Shown here in pieces: positions 24,182 through 31,537 of a stretch of DNA of 64,000 nt (position 1 is its first letter; every line of letters begins with the position of its first letter). A program made the position numbers and the translations under genes. The notes under the pieces were generated by a model. The model was not told the origin of the DNA. It ran no database searches and saw only the letters and a program-made list of their open reading frames with translations. Source of the stretch: SABI01 sp963677695 (GTDB lineage: Bacteria > Spirochaetota > Spirochaetia > Sphaerochaetales > Sphaerochaetaceae); contig CAXXUJ010000001.1 of NCBI GenBank assembly GCA_963677695.2, positions 1,054,001 through 1,118,000 on the forward strand, in the 5' to 3' direction.

Positions 24182-26175
24182 GCTCCCACCTCCTTATTCG
24201 AAGATTGGGAGCGGGCGATTTCCTGATATATCAGGCAGCTCTTCATAAGCTCCTCGTGAGTTCCCTGAGAGACGATTCGTCCCTCATCGAGAACGATGAT
24301 TGAATCGCTGTTGCGTATGGTACTCACTTTCTGGGAGACGATGATCATCGTCGATCCCGAATGATGTTCTGCAAGGCGGCTTCGGATAGACCGTTCGGTC
24401 CTGCTGTCAACTGCACTGAACGAGTCATCGAAGATGAGAATAGGGGAGTGGGCATAGAGGGCACGTGCAATTGCGACCCTTTGACGCTGTCCTCCGGAGA
24501 GGTTGGTTCCCGAGGAGGTGATGATGCTCTCATACCCTCCTTCCTTTTCTCCTATGAAACCTGCGGCGTCGGCATCAGCTGCCGCATCTGCCACCTTCTC
24601 TTGCTCTGCCCCTTTTGCCGGGAAGGAAATGTTATCTGCCACAGGTCCGCTGAACAGGTAGGAGCTCTGCGGAACGAGTCCGATCGATGCTCTCAGAGAG
24701 TGGAGTTTCAGTTCAGAGATATCGGTACCATCTATGGAAACAGATCCTCTCTGAGGTTCGATGAATCGGGGAATGAGATTGAGAAGCGTAGATTTCCCTG
24801 CTCCCGTCGATCCGATAATGCCCGTGACACTCCCTGCCCCGAAGGTGCAGGTGATGTTCTCAAGTGCGGGAGTATCGGCTCCTGGGAAGGTGAAGGATAC
24901 ATCTTTGAAGGAGAGTTCCCTTCCCTTGCTTTCAGTTGGCAGAAGGTCTTTCTTTCCGTCCTGTATTGCTGCCCTGGTATCCAGGATCTCCTGTACTCTC
25001 TGAGCGGAGATGGCCGCTCTGGGAAGCATGATCGAGAGCATGCTTATCATCATGAAGGACATGATAATCATCATGGCGTACTGTATGAATGCCATGATAT
25101 CTCCCACCTGCATATTCCCTTTCAGGACGATGGGTGCTCCCGCATAGACGATTAGAATAGCTGTGAGGTTCATGATAAGCATGATGATTGGGTGCATCGC
25201 CGACATTGCTCTATTGACGAAGAGGCTGATTGCCGTCGTTTCTTCGTTCACGTTTTCAAATTTTCTTATCTCCTGTTTCTGACGGGAGAACGATCGGATG
25301 ACAAGGAGCCCCTTCAGGGATTCCCTGAGCGTTCCGTTGATTTTGTCGATAAGTATCTGCCGCCGTTTGAACTTCGGCATGACAAGGCGGAACATCGTCA
25401 GTATTGTGGCAATCAGAATCGCTACAGACAGGGCGATGGTCCACGCCAGAGGGGTACCGGTTGCAATGACCTGAATGACTCCTCCGATTCCCATGAGCGG
25501 GGCGAGAAAGACTACCCTGAGAACCATTGTGAGTGAATTCTGGATCTGGGTCACATCATTAGTGCTTCGGGTGATCAACGTCGGGGTTCCAAAGGCATCT
25601 ATCTCTCTCTGGTGGAAGGAGAGAACATTGTTGAATACCTGTTTTCTTAGATTGTAGCCTGTCTTTGCCGCTACTGTGCTTGCTATATAGGAGGCACCTA
25701 TCATGGCACCTGCTCCTGCTATGGTAATGAGGATCATGAGAAGGCCTTTTGACAGGATGTATTGTGTCTGCATGCTCTGCAGGTCTATCCCTGCATCCGC
25801 ATAGATATCTTTGATCGATTCAATCGCCGAGAGGCGTTTCGCTGATGTTTCAGCTGCTGAGGTCTGGGCATAGTGGTCAGTGAACAGTTCGGTGATCGAG
25901 GCATCGGGTTCGGTGTTCAGGCGGTACTGATCCCCTTCGGGTGTGTAGATGTCTTCTACAGTCGATCCGTAGAGGGAGATCAGTGCATCGTACTCTGAGG
26001 CCGGCAGGTATTCAGGAACGGCAGACTCGATTCCCGACTGCTGGATCCCTACGTTGACGATAATGGAGGTGAAATAGGGAAGGGCAAGGTCGGATACGAC
26101 CTTGGCAGAGAGGAGAATAATGATGAGAATGACAGCTTTCCATGAATGTTTCAGGTAGGAGAATATAAGTTTCAT
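24178..26175 (-). CDS. ABC exporter half-transporter, degenerate-site subunit
   Basis: 665 residues, with an enlarged extracytoplasmic loop of about 100 residues between the first two membrane helices (roughly 35-140). The ATPase has a normal Walker A (GSTGAGKST) and canonical signature LSGGQRQR, but Walker B reads ILIFDD (Asp for the catalytic Glu) and the switch histidine is replaced (IVSQKVSTI). With the downstream half-transporter this makes an asymmetric exporter. First structural gene after the MarR regulator, whose stop directly abuts its start region. Confidence 0.92.
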   Translation of the reverse strand: MKLIFSYLKHSWKAVILIIILLSAKVVSDLALPYFTSIIVNVGIQQSGIESAVPEYLPASEYDALISLYGSTVEDIYTPEGDQYRLNTEPDASITELFTDHYAQTSAAETSAKRLSAIESIKDIYADAGIDLQSMQTQYILSKGLLMILITIAGAGAMIGASYIASTVAAKTGYNLRKQVFNNVLSFHQREIDAFGTPTLITRSTNDVTQIQNSLTMVLRVVFLAPLMGIGGVIQVIATGTPLAWTIALSVAILIATILTMFRLVMPKFKRRQILIDKINGTLRESLKGLLVIRSFSRQKQEIRKFENVNEETTAISLFVNRAMSAMHPIIMLIMNLTAILIVYAGAPIVLKGNMQVGDIMAFIQYAMMIIMSFMMISMLSIMLPRAAISAQRVQEILDTRAAIQDGKKDLLPTESKGRELSFKDVSFTFPGADTPALENITCTFGAGSVTGIIGSTGAGKSTLLNLIPRFIEPQRGSVSIDGTDISELKLHSLRASIGLVPQSSYLFSGPVADNISFPAKGAEQEKVADAAADADAAGFIGEKEGGYESIITSSGTNLSGGQRQRVAIARALYAHSPILIFDDSFSAVDSRTERSIRSRLAEHHSGSTMIIVSQKVSTIRNSDSIIVLDEGRIVSQGTHEELMKSCLIYQEIARSQSSNKEVGA

Positions 26176-26607
26176 CTACTGCAGCTCTTTCAGGTTGTCG
26201 CGCATCATCGCAGCGATACGGTCGAAGGTCGCGAGATCTTCTTCGCTGATATTTTTCTTTGTTGTCTGCTGAATGAGAGAGAATTTTTCCTTCCCGGTCG
26301 ATAGAACTTTCTTTCCTTCTTCCGTCATGACGACTCTCATGACTCTCTTGTCCTTTTCATCTGCGCTGCGCGAGATGTAGGAGGCTTTCTCGAGGTTGAC
26401 TATAATCTGATTGACGCTTGAGGGTTTTATGAAAAGCAGGTTTCCGATCTCTTTCTGACTCAGTCCCGCTGGATGACCTCCGAGGAGCTGGAGGACGAAG
26501 AACTGTCCAGGATAGAGTCCGACAGTCGCAAGGAACTGGTGCATCATTTGGAACTGCATTCGGGTGATCTGTGCAAGCAGAGGGATATCATTCTTATGGG
26601 GATCCAT
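26176..26607 (-). CDS. MarR-family transcriptional regulator of the ABC exporter
   Basis: 143 residues with the MarR winged helix (LSQKEIGNLLFIKPSSVNQIIVNLEKASYISRSADEKDKRVMRVVMTEEGKKVL, about 55-110). It is the first gene of a three-gene operon with the heterodimeric exporter (zero gap to the next gene). A perfect palindrome 12 bp upstream of the ATG is the likely operator, so it should autorepress and control the exporter in response to an exported ligand. AAGGAG lies 5 bases before the ATG. Confidence 0.9.
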   Translation of the reverse strand: MDPHKNDIPLLAQITRMQFQMMHQFLATVGLYPGQFFVLQLLGGHPAGLSQKEIGNLLFIKPSSVNQIIVNLEKASYISRSADEKDKRVMRVVMTEEGKKVLSTGKEKFSLIQQTTKKNISEEDLATFDRIAAMMRDNLKELQ

Positions 26608-26619
26608 ACTTTCTCCTTA

Positions 26620-26637
26620 TAGTTAGAAGGCTAACTA
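26620..26637. promoter_or_regulatory. Predicted MarR operator
   Basis: Perfect inverted repeat TAGTTAG-AAGG-CTAACTA, 7-bp arms and 4-bp spacer, just upstream of the MarR ribosome-binding site. Size and position fit MarR-family autoregulation. Confidence 0.7.
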
Positions 26638-26670
26638 ATTGAGATTATATCAACGCAGGAGAAAGTATGC

Positions 26671-26699
26671 AATAAGAAGGACCCGGTTTTCCCGGGCCC
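26671..26699 (-). terminator. Intrinsic terminator of the psp operon
   Basis: Minus strand: GGGCCCGG-GAAAA-CCGGGTCC (8 pairs including one G-T), then TTCTTATT. It lies 23 bp after the pspC stop and isolates the psp operon from the MarR operon. Confidence 0.75.
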
Positions 26700-26721
26700 T
26701 GAATATCTTATCAGATCATGC

Positions 26722-27102
26722 TTATGATCTGTCGCTGTCATCTTCGTGAAACTTTCTGTCCCACTCTCTTTCTTTGTTGAAAACGGTTTCTTCCATGTTT
26801 TCGACCTTTCTTTTCAGTCGTTCGAAGGTCTCATTCAGTGTTTCCCCGTAGGAGTCTCTTGCTGAGGAGCTTCTGCGCTCATCTGAATATCTGCTCTCTC
26901 TGGAGGTCGGTTCGAGAGGGAGGAGGAGAGCTACCAGAGCATAGATGAGGATTCCAGGGAACACTCCAGTCACGAGGATCGATACCCCCACGATGATCCT
27001 CAGTGTATCAACAGGAAGATCCTTCCAGTCTGCGATGCCCTGGCATACGCCGAACACCTTGCCGTTTCTTGATCTATATAATCTACGCGTTGTCGCCATC
27101 AT
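26722..27102 (-). CDS. pspC: Phage shock protein C (PspC)
   Basis: 126 residues. The PspC domain occupies the N-terminus: LYRSRNGKVFGVCQGIADWK is its hallmark, followed by one strong membrane helix (about 37-61). A charged helical tail (80-126) may form a coiled coil. In proteobacteria PspC is an inner-membrane sensor that, with PspB, frees PspF from PspA under envelope stress. Third gene of pspABC. Two tandem ATG codons are possible starts (27102 or 27099). Confidence 0.92.
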   Translation of the reverse strand: MMATTRRLYRSRNGKVFGVCQGIADWKDLPVDTLRIIVGVSILVTGVFPGILIYALVALLLPLEPTSRESRYSDERRSSSARDSYGETLNETFERLKRKVENMEETVFNKEREWDRKFHEDDSDRS

Positions 27103-27109
27103 ACCCTAC

Positions 27110-27307
27110 CTACCTTTTATCAGAACGATTACCGCGGAGGATAATCTCTAGATTCTCGATCCGTTTTGCCAGATCTCTCATCCCTCTTTCCAGCTCATCG
27201 TTCTGGTCGCTCTTTTTTTCACTTCGGTGCCGTTTCATACTGATCACCCAGCCGGCAAACAGGAAAGGGGTTACTATCGCAATAATTGCTACAAAATTAT
27301 CACCCAT
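27110..27307 (-). CDS. pspB: Phage shock protein B (PspB)-like
   Basis: 65 residues: an N-terminal membrane helix (about 5-23) and a C-terminal leucine-zipper-like helix with RIENLEIIL, matching the RIQALESIL region of E. coli PspB (74 residues). Its position between pspA and pspC supports the assignment. It probably pairs with PspC in signal transduction. It begins one base after the pspA stop. Confidence 0.8.
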   Translation of the reverse strand: MGDNFVAIIAIVTPFLFAGWVISMKRHRSEKKSDQNDELERGMRDLAKRIENLEIILRGNRSDKR

Positions 27308-27308
27308 A

Positions 27309-27953
27309 TCAGTTCTTGCTTCCTTTGCTCTTTTCCTTTTTCAGGTTCTGGAGCTCTGCTTCAATCTCATCCATCTGCTCAAGGTTTTCAAATTCCTTGT
27401 CTAATGAATGATTCTGATACGAACCTCCCATTTTTTCAAGATGTTCGTCCATCTGGGAGAAGCGGTTATCGAAATCCCTATCCTTTGGGGTATAAGATTT
27501 TGAATTCGCTGCAGTTCTTTTAGGACCTTCCGATCTGACTGTGTCGAATTTTGCCCTCACACCTGCGAGTTTCTCCTCTACCTGTCTGATATTCTCTCTG
27601 CAGGTGGATACAAGGTCTTCCTTGTCGATCAGTTCGCCTTTCAGCTGTTCGAGAGACTCGATGGTCTGCTTCTTCATGATGAGTGCTTCCCGTGCAAGAT
27701 CTTCTTTTCCCTTATCGAGTGCCAGATGAGCGCGTTCCATCCATCTTTTGATCGATGCTTCAGTTTCCTGGATTCTCTTGTCGAGAGAATTCTTGGAGGC
27801 GATGGAATCAGCGCAGGAACTCTTCAGTTCAATCAGAGTGTCCTCCATCTCCTGCATCATAAGTTTCAACATCTTCTCAGGGTCTTCAGCTTTATCGAGG
27901 AGTGAATTGATATTTGCATTCACTATGTCCAGAAATCTTGAAAATACTCCCAT
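27309..27953 (-). CDS. pspA: Phage shock protein A (PspA)
   Basis: 214 residues, almost all helical and coiled coil. The N-terminus MGVFSRFLDIVNANINSLL followed by DKAEDPEKMLKLMMQEMEDTL is diagnostic for PspA/Vipp1 (ESCRT-III-like). It binds membranes under stress and, in the Psp system, inhibits PspF. A low-complexity segment near 140-160 is less conserved. First gene of pspABC, under a sigma-54 promoter and divergent from pspF. AAAGGAG precedes the ATG. Confidence 0.96.
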   Translation of the reverse strand: MGVFSRFLDIVNANINSLLDKAEDPEKMLKLMMQEMEDTLIELKSSCADSIASKNSLDKRIQETEASIKRWMERAHLALDKGKEDLAREALIMKKQTIESLEQLKGELIDKEDLVSTCRENIRQVEEKLAGVRAKFDTVRSEGPKRTAANSKSYTPKDRDFDNRFSQMDEHLEKMGGSYQNHSLDKEFENLEQMDEIEAELQNLKKEKSKGSKN

Positions 27954-28011
27954 ATCTTTCTCCTTTACCTTCGTGTGAAGGGTTCGTTGTTGTATTGACG
28001 TAGATATATAA

Positions 28012-28026
28012 GCAGAGACCGTGCCA
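28012..28026 (-). promoter_or_regulatory. Sigma-54 promoter of pspABC
   Basis: Minus strand TTGGCACGGTCTCTGCTTA: GG (28025-28024) and GC (28013-28012) ten bases apart, predicted +1 near 28000, 47 bp before the pspA ATG. Confidence 0.85.
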
Positions 28027-28087
28027 ACTGAATTTCCCCGTAAAACAGCGTGTTAGGTTATGTTTCGGCATTTTAGGAAGCTTTGTT

Positions 28088-28122
28088 GTGGTAAATTTGA
28101 CCACACTGTGGTATATTATACC
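28088..28122. promoter_or_regulatory. Predicted PspF enhancer sites, overlapping the pspF promoter
   Basis: Two adjacent inverted repeats: GTGGT-N7-ACCAC (28088-28104) and GGTATA-T-TATACC (28110-28122), centred about 97 and 117 bp upstream of the pspA start point. The second contains an extended -10 (TGG-TATATT, hexamer 28112-28117) six bases before the pspF ATG. PspF bound here would activate pspA and repress its own gene, as in E. coli. Confidence 0.6.
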
Positions 28123-28123
28123 T

Positions 28124-29110
28124 ATGAGTAGGAAAGGGACTAGCGTAAACCAGACGCCTTTGGGGGAATCGGAAGTATTTCTTTCGTTTCAGGAAAGATT
28201 ATCACAGGTAGCGCGGGTAAACCGGAGCGTTCTTATCGTAGGTGAGAGGGGAAGCGGCAAGGAGATCGCTGCGACCAGACTTCATTACCTGAGCGAGAGG
28301 TGGAGCGGTCCCCTGGTGACGGTGAACTGTGCAGCTCTCCCACCCACTCTCATTGAAAGTGAGCTGTTCGGTCATGAATCGGGTGCTTTCACAGGTGCAA
28401 ATAAGGTACGGAAGGGGCGTTTCGAAGAGGCGAGCGGAGGGACGCTGTTTCTTGATGAGATAGGGCTGATTCCCCTGCAGGTGCAGGAGAAGATTCTCCG
28501 TGCTGTTGAATACAATACATTTGAGAGGGTCGGTTCCTCTTCCTCTCATGAGGTGGATGTCAGAATCATAGGCGCAACGAATGCAGATTTACCGAAGCTG
28601 TGCGAGGAGGGGAAGTTCAAGCGTGACCTCCTGGACCGTCTCAGTTTTGAAGTGCTGTTCATTCCTCCCCTGAGGGTGAGGGGTGAGGACCTCTTCCTTT
28701 TAGCAAACCATTTTGCCTCAAGGATGGCCCATGAGTGTTCTCATGATGGATTTCCCATCTTCAGTGAGAGGGTGAAGAACACCTTGAGTAGCTACTCGTG
28801 GCCGGGAAATGTGCGTGAATTGAAGAATGTGATAGAGCGAGCGGTGTACCAGAACCCTGACGGGCAGATAGATTCACTTGAGATCGATCCCTTCCTTAAT
28901 CCCTATGAGATGGAAACCGAAGAGATACAGGAGGTGAAGCCTGACCTCACCCTCGCTTCCTATGAGGAAGCGAAGAGGGAACTCGATATTGTCTACCTGA
29001 AGAGGGCGTTGAAGGATTCAGGAGGAAAACAGAAGGAAGCGGCACAGCTTCTGCAGCTCACCTATGATCAGTTCAGGGGGCTGTACAGAAAGTACAAGGA
29101 TGAACTGTAG
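28124..29110 (+). CDS. pspF: PspF, sigma-54 activator of the phage shock genes
   Basis: 328 residues with no N-terminal receiver domain, as in E. coli PspF (325). The AAA+ domain has Walker A GERGSGKE (40-47), the sigma-54 contact loop GAFTGA, Walker B TLFLDE and arginine fingers. A Fis-type helix-turn-helix ends the protein (QKEAAQLLQLTYDQFRGLYRKY). It remodels sigma-54 holoenzyme at psp promoters and is held inactive by PspA. The frame extends to 28088, but the family N-terminus and the -10 box fit ATG 28124; there is no ribosome-binding site. Confidence 0.95.
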   Translation: MSRKGTSVNQTPLGESEVFLSFQERLSQVARVNRSVLIVGERGSGKEIAATRLHYLSERWSGPLVTVNCAALPPTLIESELFGHESGAFTGANKVRKGRFEEASGGTLFLDEIGLIPLQVQEKILRAVEYNTFERVGSSSSHEVDVRIIGATNADLPKLCEEGKFKRDLLDRLSFEVLFIPPLRVRGEDLFLLANHFASRMAHECSHDGFPIFSERVKNTLSSYSWPGNVRELKNVIERAVYQNPDGQIDSLEIDPFLNPYEMETEEIQEVKPDLTLASYEEAKRELDIVYLKRALKDSGGKQKEAAQLLQLTYDQFRGLYRKYKDEL

Positions 29111-29112
29111 GG

Positions 29113-29145
29113 AAAAAAGAAGAAGGCCCCGGTTGCCCGGAGCCT
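29113..29145 (-). terminator. Intrinsic terminator of the second pspA
   Basis: Minus strand: AGGCTCCGG-GCAA-CCGGGGCCT (8 of 9 pairs) followed by TTCTTCTTTTTT. It lies just after the pspF stop codon on the other strand. Confidence 0.7.
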
Positions 29146-29164
29146 GAATCAGGAGTTGATTCTA

Positions 29165-29827
29165 TTATTTTTTCAGTTTCTTCTTGAGTTCGGCAAGTTC
29201 CTGCTCGATAGCTTCATCAGCTTCCATTCTGGAGAACTTCTGCTCTGCCGTGATGTGCTGAGTCTCCTCTTCGGCCAGGGAGGCTTCCGCCTCAAGGCGT
29301 CCGATGGTCTGCTCGAATTCATTGAAATTTCTCACCGTGGCTGAGGAATCGAGACTCTTCAGTGTCTCCATGATCCGTTTCTTCTCTTTCGCATGGTAGG
29401 CTCTCTGGATGAGAATACGCTGCTTTTCAACCACCTCTTCCTTCTTTGCTTCGAGCGTCTGAACATGGCTCTGCATCTCGGTGATGATGGAATTCATTGC
29501 AGCTACCTCGCTTTCGAGGTGACCGACTCTCTGTGAAGCCCTCTTGCGTTCAGTGAGAGCCTGACGGGCGAGCTCGTCCTTCCCTTTTCCTACGGCAAGT
29601 TCCGCTCTCTCTTCCCAGCGCTTCACTTCAGCATCGGCATCACTCTTCTCTTTTTCGATCAGTGAGAGGGTAGCCATCTTTGCAGTTGTTTCGCTCTTCG
29701 CATCGACAAGTGCATCTTCGATTTCACGAACCATGTAGCGGATCATCTTCTCGGGGTCCTCGAATTTATCGAGCTTGTCATTGATCCTGCTTCCTACGAT
29801 TCTCTTCATTCTCTTAAATAGTTTCAT
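29165..29827 (-). CDS. Second PspA/IM30-family protein
   Basis: 220 residues, helical coiled coil throughout, with the PspA pattern FKRMKRIVGSRINDKLDKFEDPEKMIRYMVREIEDAL at the N-terminus. It is clearly diverged from pspA (27309-27953), with different N-terminal amphipathic residues and a longer C-terminal helix. A separate sigma-54 promoter at 29873 and a palindromic site further upstream suggest it belongs to the same PspF regulon, with a distinct membrane-repair or signalling role. AAGGAAGG precedes the ATG. Confidence 0.9.
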   Translation of the reverse strand: MKLFKRMKRIVGSRINDKLDKFEDPEKMIRYMVREIEDALVDAKSETTAKMATLSLIEKEKSDADAEVKRWEERAELAVGKGKDELARQALTERKRASQRVGHLESEVAAMNSIITEMQSHVQTLEAKKEEVVEKQRILIQRAYHAKEKKRIMETLKSLDSSATVRNFNEFEQTIGRLEAEASLAEEETQHITAEQKFSRMEADEAIEQELAELKKKLKK

Positions 29828-29872
29828 ATCTTCTATCCTTCCTTTGCCAATTGTATTGTTGCTTACCTAAAA

Positions 29873-29887
29873 GCATTGACTGTGCCA
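29873..29887 (-). promoter_or_regulatory. Sigma-54 promoter of the second pspA
   Basis: Minus strand TTGGCACAGTCAATGCTTTT: GG (29886-29885) and GC (29874-29873), ten bases apart; predicted +1 near 29861. Confidence 0.82.
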
Positions 29888-29985
29888 AGTTGGACGAGGA
29901 GTACTCTATCTTATTGTATTGCATGAGAATAGAAAAATACAGAAAAATGAAAGGGATGGTGAATTAATTGCTGAGAGGGTGGATA

Positions 29986-30000
29986 TGGTAAAAAATACCA
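29986..30000. promoter_or_regulatory. Predicted PspF enhancer site for the second pspA
   Basis: Inverted repeat TGGTA-AAAAA-TACCA, about 132 bp upstream of the predicted start. It resembles the GGTATA-T-TATACC site next to pspF. Confidence 0.5.
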
Positions 30001-30047
30001 AGAACACGGCATGCGACAGGGGAGTTGTTCCTGAGGTGTTTGAGTGA

Positions 30048-30076
30048 TTGCTCAATCACACGTCCTCGGGTAAGAT
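30048..30076 (+). promoter_or_regulatory. Sigma-70 promoter of rsmI, leaderless
   Basis: -35 TTGCTC (30048-30053), 17-bp spacer, -10 TAAGAT (30071-30076), seven bases, then the ATG at 30084. The hexamers are only fair matches. Confidence 0.4.
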
Positions 30077-30083
30077 ATTCAGC

Positions 30084-30764
30084 ATGAGCACCCTCTATAT
30101 AGTTGCGACTCCCATCGGGAATCTGAAGGATATCACATACCGGGCGGTTGAGACTCTCAACAAGGTCGATATCATTGCATGTGAAGATACCCGCGTTACC
30201 CAGAAACTTCTAGGCCATTACGATATTAAAAAGCGTCTTATCGCTACTCATGCTCACAATGAGAAGGCTTCCTCAAAGGGGATCATCGATCTTCTCGAGC
30301 AGGGCAATTCCATCGCGTTCGTCAGTGACGCCGGCACTCCCGGTGTGAGTGATCCCGGCAGCTATCTTGTCGACCAGGTACGCTCTGCAGGCTTTCAGGT
30401 TGTTCCGATCCCAGGGGTTTCTGCCGCGATAACGACAATCTCCGTTGCCGGTGTTGCAGGAAAGAGTTTCACCTTCGAAGGGTTTCTACCTGTGAAGAGC
30501 GGGAAAAGGGATAAGAGACTGAGCGAGCTTCTTGAGAGGGGGGATGCCTTCATTCTCTATGAATCTCCCTACCGTCTTGTGAAAGTCCTTTCTGCACTTG
30601 CTTCCCTCGATCCCGTCCGTAAAGTGATGGTTGGCCGCGAGCTGACCAAGATCTATGAGGAGTTCGTTTCCGGAAGCACTCAGGAGGTGTGCGACCAGTT
30701 TGGCGCACGCGATTCAGTGAAGGGTGAGTGCGTGATTCTCATCTACCCGGAAGGAATTGAATGA
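30084..30764 (+). CDS. rsmI: 16S rRNA (cytidine-1402 2'-O) methyltransferase RsmI
   Basis: 226 residues. The tetrapyrrole-methylase fold begins LYIVATPIGNLKDITYRA, followed by ACEDTRVT, the glycine-rich FVSDAGTPGVSDPG and PGVSAAI. It modifies C1402 in the decoding centre of 16S rRNA. A frame extends to 30048, but the family starts at the ATG 30084, seven bases after a promoter. It lacks the extra C-terminal domain of E. coli RsmI (286 residues). It overlaps the next gene by 4 bp (ATGA). Confidence 0.94.
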   Translation: MSTLYIVATPIGNLKDITYRAVETLNKVDIIACEDTRVTQKLLGHYDIKKRLIATHAHNEKASSKGIIDLLEQGNSIAFVSDAGTPGVSDPGSYLVDQVRSAGFQVVPIPGVSAAITTISVAGVAGKSFTFEGFLPVKSGKRDKRLSELLERGDAFILYESPYRLVKVLSALASLDPVRKVMVGRELTKIYEEFVSGSTQEVCDQFGARDSVKGECVILIYPEGIE

Positions 30765-31537
30765 TCACCTTAAAGAAACTCGATACCCTGAAAAGCGATA
30801 CGAGGATGAGGAAGGTTGTCCGTATCCTGGAGTCGATGGGCAGGGGAGAGTTGTTTGAGGGAGAATATCTGAAGGGACTTCTTGAGAGGATCATACAGAC
30901 AGATGAACAGAGGGTAACTCAGGAGACAAGGGAAAGATCAGCTCGTCTGCTGGATGTCTCTTCCTGTGATGACCGAAGATTTCAGGACCTTGCCTATGCC
31001 CTCGCTTCCGATATGGGAGCGAATTTCGGTGACTGGGATTTCTATGATGAGAACGAAGTTCTCGACCGTTCGGTACGAACGGAGTTTCCCATCTCGCTTC
31101 TCCTTGATAAAATACGCTCTCCCTTCAATGTCGGCTCGATGTTCCGTACCGCCGAAAGTTTCGGTGTATCGAATATCTACCTGACAAAGCCGGGGGCTGC
31201 ACCCGATCATCCGAGGACTCTCAGGAGCGCAGCGGGGGCGACCTCGGTTGTTCCTTATACCTCGGGAGAGAGCGAGGAGATCCTTCAGCTGGTGAAGGAC
31301 AGGCCTGTGTTCGCTCTTGAAGTGGGAGGGGAAGATATCCGATCGTTTGATTTTCCCTCGAACGGAGTGATGGTTGTCGGTTCGGAGGAGCTTGGTGTAT
31401 CACCTGAGATGCTCTCTCTTGCACGCTCTTCTGCCGGAATCGTCTCGATAGGTCTGTACGGAGCAAAGGGATCACTCAACGTGTCGACAGCCTGCGCTAT
31501 CGCACTTCACGAGTGGGTATCAAGACTGAGGGCGTGA
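30761..31537 (+). CDS. SpoU/TrmH-family RNA 2'-O-methyltransferase
   Basis: 258 residues. The C-terminal SPOUT domain shows motif 1 FNVGSMFRTAESFG, motif 2 VVGSEELGVSPE and motif 3 GSLNVSTACAIAL; the N-terminal ~95 residues are a helical extension. It methylates a ribose 2'-OH of tRNA or rRNA; the target cannot be decided. Operon with rsmI (ATGA overlap). Its last 18 bp overlap the end of the convergent lonB-type gene. Confidence 0.9.
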   Translation: MITLKKLDTLKSDTRMRKVVRILESMGRGELFEGEYLKGLLERIIQTDEQRVTQETRERSARLLDVSSCDDRRFQDLAYALASDMGANFGDWDFYDENEVLDRSVRTEFPISLLLDKIRSPFNVGSMFRTAESFGVSNIYLTKPGAAPDHPRTLRSAAGATSVVPYTSGESEEILQLVKDRPVFALEVGGEDIRSFDFPSNGVMVVGSEELGVSPEMLSLARSSAGIVSIGLYGAKGSLNVSTACAIALHEWVSRLRA

